A stretch of DNA of 12,506 nt from JBOFFC01 sp051648405. Its GTDB lineage: Bacteria > Planctomycetota > Planctomycetia > Pirellulales > Lacipirellulaceae. Made by a program: the position numbers and the translations under genes. Of this stretch, positions 10,060-12,506 are shown piece after piece (positions within the stretch are counted from its first letter, which is position 1; every line of letters begins with the position of its first letter). The stretch spans positions 1 through 12,506 of the forward strand of contig JBOFFC010000052.1 in the NCBI GenBank assembly GCA_051648405.1, in the 5' to 3' direction. Under the pieces are notes generated by a model. It saw nothing but the letters and a program-made list of their open reading frames with translations, had not been told where the DNA came from and made no database searches.

Positions 10060-11115
10060 ATGCACGCTGCGTCACGCCGCTGGCTTTGCTGCGCGCTAGC
10101 GCTCGTCGCGGCACGCGCCCCTGCGGCCGATCCGAGCCCCTACGACGCGCTCGTCGTCGCAGCAGTCGCCGAGGCGCCTTCCCCCTCGGAGGGAGACGTG
10201 AAGCAGGCCGACGAGCAAGTCGTCCCGGCGTCGCTGCTAACCAGCCCCGGAGAATCAACCGTGAAGGAGCCCACTGCGCAGCAAGTCGTGGCGCCGCCGA
10301 TCGAGTCCGACGCCGCAGTCCCGTCACCCGACTCGCCACCGTTCCGGCGCTTCCTGTCAGTGGCTTACGGATTCCCGGCAGTCACGAGCTCCGAGACGAG
10401 CGAGGTGGCGTCGTTCGACGGCGACACGTTCTCGAGCTTCGAGCTCTCGAAGCAACACGCCCTGCACGCGTCGAACACTCTATCGAGCGGTTGGCGTTTC
10501 GACGGGTTCCTCGATCGCGGTCACATCGGACTGGGCGACGAGGTTGCGCCGCGAGCGACCGGGGCGCCCAACGCCAAGAACGACTGGCGTTCGGATTGGT
10601 ACTCGACGGTAGGCGTGCGTGCGTACTCGCACGAGTCGCTCTACGAGTTCGAGGGGTTGGGCTCGATACTCGGACGCGCGTTCGTCGGTCAGTACAACGA
10701 CCACTTCGTGCTCGGCCCGCAACTGGGGATCGGCTACGTCGCCGAGCGGTCGATCTGGCGCTTCGAAGCAAAGGTGCTCGGCCTTGCCGGGTACGGACGC
10801 CTCGACGCGCGCCAGCGGGTGGAGATCGGTGAGGACTCGATTCCGGGAGCGCTGAACCGTCCTGTAGCCATTCGACGCACCACCAAGAGCTCCGAAGACT
10901 TCTTCGCAATCCACGGCGAGGCTCGATTGGGAATAGGGTGCCAAGTGTCAAAGCGCGTGCGCGCCGACGTGACCTATCGCTACATGGTCTTGGGCCCCTC
11001 CTACAGCGCCTCGGACTCGTTTGTCTGGAACTACCCTGACGCACGCATCGAGTTGGGTGAACCCACGACCGTCGATCAGCACGCGTTGTTCGTCGGTGCT
11101 TCGTACCTCTGGTGA
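10060..11115 (+). CDS. Predicted secreted outer-membrane beta-barrel protein
   Basis: A 351-residue protein of unassigned function. Residues 1-23 form a signal peptide (RR, hydrophobic CCALALVAARA, then APA-AD cleavage). A low-complexity Pro/Ser/Ala/Glu spacer follows (about 25-95). From about 98 to the end, alternating polar and hydrophobic strands with many aromatic residues (WYSTVGVRAYSHESLYEFEG, YVAERSIWRFEAKVLGLAGY, RADVTYRYMVLG) finish in LFVGASYLW. A terminal aromatic residue after a last strand is the outer-membrane barrel signature recognised by the BAM machinery. It recalls planctomycete BBP7-like barrel proteins, but I cannot confirm that family. The start is ATG 10060 because a signal peptide follows and GGAAGGAAG ends 4 bases before it; the frame is open back to 9973 but without such signals. 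It faces ftsK head-to-head and ends 22 bases from the convergent truB. Confidence 0.72.
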   Translation: MHAASRRWLCCALALVAARAPAADPSPYDALVVAAVAEAPSPSEGDVKQADEQVVPASLLTSPGESTVKEPTAQQVVAPPIESDAAVPSPDSPPFRRFLSVAYGFPAVTSSETSEVASFDGDTFSSFELSKQHALHASNTLSSGWRFDGFLDRGHIGLGDEVAPRATGAPNAKNDWRSDWYSTVGVRAYSHESLYEFEGLGSILGRAFVGQYNDHFVLGPQLGIGYVAERSIWRFEAKVLGLAGYGRLDARQRVEIGEDSIPGALNRPVAIRRTTKSSEDFFAIHGEARLGIGCQVSKRVRADVTYRYMVLGPSYSASDSFVWNYPDARIELGEPTTVDQHALFVGASYLW

Positions 11116-11137
11116 GTGTCCTCTGTTCGAGCGCGGC

Positions 11138-12004
11138 TCAAGAAACGAACACGCGTGTCGGGCGTAGCTTGCCCGCTTCGTGGCGCGTGAGCGTTGCGAT
11201 CAGTTCGCCCCGTTCGTCGAGCGCCGCGAGCTCTCCCGCTGAGCCTGAGGTTGCACGGTCGAGGAAGCGGCCGTGCCTTAGTTCGGCGACGTCGTGATCC
11301 GACACGACGAGTTGCTCGAGGTCGGCGACGGCCAGGGTCGCCGGCAGCATCGACTCCGCGAGCGACCCCTCGTCGAGCGTGCGCGGGTCGATCGCCGCGT
11401 CGAGCGTGAACGGGCCGATCGCCGTGCGCACGAGGGCGCTCATCACGGCGCCGGTGCCGAGCGCCACCGCGAGGTCGCGGCCGAGCGCGCGGACGTAGGT
11501 CCCCGACCCGCACGAAACGTCGAGCACCAGCTCCGGGTAGTCGTAGCGCACGACGCCGAGGGTGTGGATCGTGACGCCGCGGGGGGCCAGGTCGGGGGGG
11601 CGTCCCTTCCGCGCAAGGTCGTACGCCTTCTGGCCACCGACCTTGATCGCCGAGTAGGCGGGGGGCGCCTGCTGGATGTCGCCGAGGAACCTCGGCAACG
11701 CGGCCTCGATCGCCGCGAGCGTCGGCACGGGGGCCCCGACGAGCTCGACGGCGGGCAGTTCGGTGTCGTCGCTGGGGCTCGTGCGCCCCAGTAGGAACGT
11801 CGCCCGGTACCGCTTCGGCTGGCGCTGGACGTGGTCGGTGAGCCGCGTCGCGGGGCCGATGAGGACGACCAGCACGCCCGTGGCGATCGGGTCGAGCGTC
11901 CCCGCGTGCCCGACCTTCGCCGGCCGCACGAGCCGTTGGACGCGGTTCACGGCGTCACGCGACGTGAACCCGGCCGGCTTGTCGAGGTTCAGGAGGCCGA
12001 ACAA
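11138..12004 (-). CDS. truB: tRNA pseudouridine-55 synthase
   Basis: Converts U55 of the T-loop to pseudouridine in most elongator tRNAs. The TruB core is clear: GLLNLDKPAGFTSRDAVNRV at the N-terminus, KVGHAGTLDPIATGVL with the catalytic Asp (residue 38 from the TTG start), RYRATFLLGRTSPSDD, PPAYSAIKVGGQKAYDLARKG and SCGSGTYVRALGRDLAVALG, followed by a C-terminal PUA-like region (about 215-288). The frame is open to a GTG at 12058, giving 306 residues, but the extra 18 residues (MGPHAARPSVSSPLPLLP) are not part of the fold. Starting at TTG 12004 gives MFGLLNLDKPAG, the usual TruB beginning, and 288 residues. Neither start has a visible Shine-Dalgarno. It converges on the outer-membrane gene and diverges from rsmG. 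truB often sits with rbfA/infB in bacteria; here it does not. Confidence 0.93.
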   Translation of the reverse strand: MFGLLNLDKPAGFTSRDAVNRVQRLVRPAKVGHAGTLDPIATGVLVVLIGPATRLTDHVQRQPKRYRATFLLGRTSPSDDTELPAVELVGAPVPTLAAIEAALPRFLGDIQQAPPAYSAIKVGGQKAYDLARKGRPPDLAPRGVTIHTLGVVRYDYPELVLDVSCGSGTYVRALGRDLAVALGTGAVMSALVRTAIGPFTLDAAIDPRTLDEGSLAESMLPATLAVADLEQLVVSDHDVAELRHGRFLDRATSGSAGELAALDERGELIATLTRHEAGKLRPTRVFVS

Positions 12005-12040
12005 GGGGAGCAATGGCAGTGGGGAGGAAACGGATGGACG

Positions 12041-12064
12041 CGCCGCGTGGGGCCCCACACGGCG
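12041..12064. promoter_or_regulatory. 24-base imperfect palindrome between truB and rsmG
   Basis: CGCCG-C-GTGGGGCCCCAC-A-CGGCG: a perfect 12-base palindrome (12047-12058) flanked, after one mismatched base on each side, by a further matching 5-base arm. It lies between the divergent truB and rsmG genes, 37 bases upstream of the TTG chosen for truB and 72 bases before the GTG chosen for rsmG. It could be an operator shared by both genes or a hairpin in one leader. If truB starts at GTG 12058 it would instead overlap the first codons. Confidence 0.4.
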
Positions 12065-12135
12065 TCGTGGGGCGTTAAGATAGCAACCTTGGCGGCGTGG
12101 CGAGGGTCGCCCCCGCGAGCCGGCACCCCAACGAA

Positions 12136-12506
12136 GTGAACGCCCCTTTGCCGAACGATCAGCCCGACAACGATTCCAAAGCCCTTGCCGAGGCGCTCGC
12201 CGCGGCGGAGATCGCGCTGCCGATCGAGCAATTCGCGCTTCTCGACGGATACCGCCGGTTGTTGTGGCAGTGGAACGAGCGGCTGAACCTCACTCGCCAC
12301 ACGACTGCCGAGAAGTTCGTCACCCGCGACGTGATCGACTCGCTCGAGTTCGCCAAACAGCTCGGCAAAGACGAGACGGTGCTCGACATCGGGTCGGGGG
12401 GGGGCGTTCCGGGGATCGTCCTGGCGATCTTGCGGCCCGATTTGGTGGTGAGCGTCTGCGACTCGGTGGTGAAGAAAGGGCGCGTGCTGGAGGAGATCAC
12501 GGCCGA
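12136..12506 (+). CDS. rsmG: 16S rRNA (guanine-527-N7)-methyltransferase, 5' part
   Basis: Open frame running off the right edge; 123 codons are visible of an expected 210 or so. RsmG (GidB) uses S-adenosylmethionine to methylate G527 of 16S rRNA, near the streptomycin site. Visible features: an N-terminal helical region with YRRLLWQWNERLNLTRH (about residues 38-54), then EKFVTRDVIDSLEFAKQL, then the SAM-binding motif VLDIGSGGGVPGIVLAI (about 81-97). The PGI after the Gly-rich loop is characteristic of RsmG. In-frame stop TAA at 12076 limits the start to GTG 12097, GTG 12136 or TTG 12148. I chose GTG 12136 (MNAPLPNDQPDNDSK); no clear Shine-Dalgarno decides it. It diverges from truB. The SAM motif is encoded over a run of nine Gs. 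Confidence 0.9.
   Translation, partial: MNAPLPNDQPDNDSKALAEALAAAEIALPIEQFALLDGYRRLLWQWNERLNLTRHTTAEKFVTRDVIDSLEFAKQLGKDETVLDIGSGGGVPGIVLAILRPDLVVSVCDSVVKKGRVLEEITA

Overview
The window is high-GC bacterial chromosome (hand-counted 60-base samples run about 60-68% G+C), densely coding and mostly housekeeping. A short secreted protein ending in a PEP-CTERM sorting signal, a valyl-tRNA synthetase with several insertions, frequent non-ATG starts and weak Shine-Dalgarno sequences point to a planctomycete, probably of the Pirellulales. That placement is inference from gene character; there is no rRNA or other marker to confirm it.

Layout. Bases 1-9812 are transcribed leftwards. Read in the direction of transcription the genes are: ftsK (DNA translocase, 9812-6960), a PEP-CTERM secreted protein (6712-6065) with its own candidate promoter and a clear intrinsic terminator, cimA ((R)-citramalate synthase, 5968-4361), a vapBC-type toxin-antitoxin pair (4313-3676), valS (3497-219), and the first codons of an isochorismatase-like hydrolase that leaves the window at base 1. 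To the right, a signal-peptide-bearing predicted outer-membrane beta-barrel protein (10060-11115, plus strand) diverges from ftsK. truB (tRNA pseudouridine-55 synthase, minus strand) converges on it with a 22-base gap. truB diverges in turn from rsmG (16S rRNA G527 methyltransferase), which is cut off by the right edge.

How the genes relate. Three of the named genes concern translation (valS, truB, rsmG). cimA makes the precursor of 2-oxobutanoate for isoleucine. The VapC toxin belongs to a family that cuts RNA, often tRNA. I see no single dedicated pathway; this looks like a stretch of conserved chromosome with one small mobile-type module (vapBC) in it. No CRISPR, IS element, tRNA, rRNA or phage gene was recognised.

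The most interesting material lies inside familiar genes. ValRS has three apparent insertions: an Ala/Glu helix in the editing domain, a lower-GC patch of about 108 residues, and a CxxC...CxxC zinc ribbon just after KMSKS. FtsK has a 92-residue tail with 59 acidic residues and no basic ones, which repeats an EEWxYxDE motif also found in its linker. The rsmG SAM-binding motif is encoded across a run of nine Gs. No wholly new multi-gene system could be supported.
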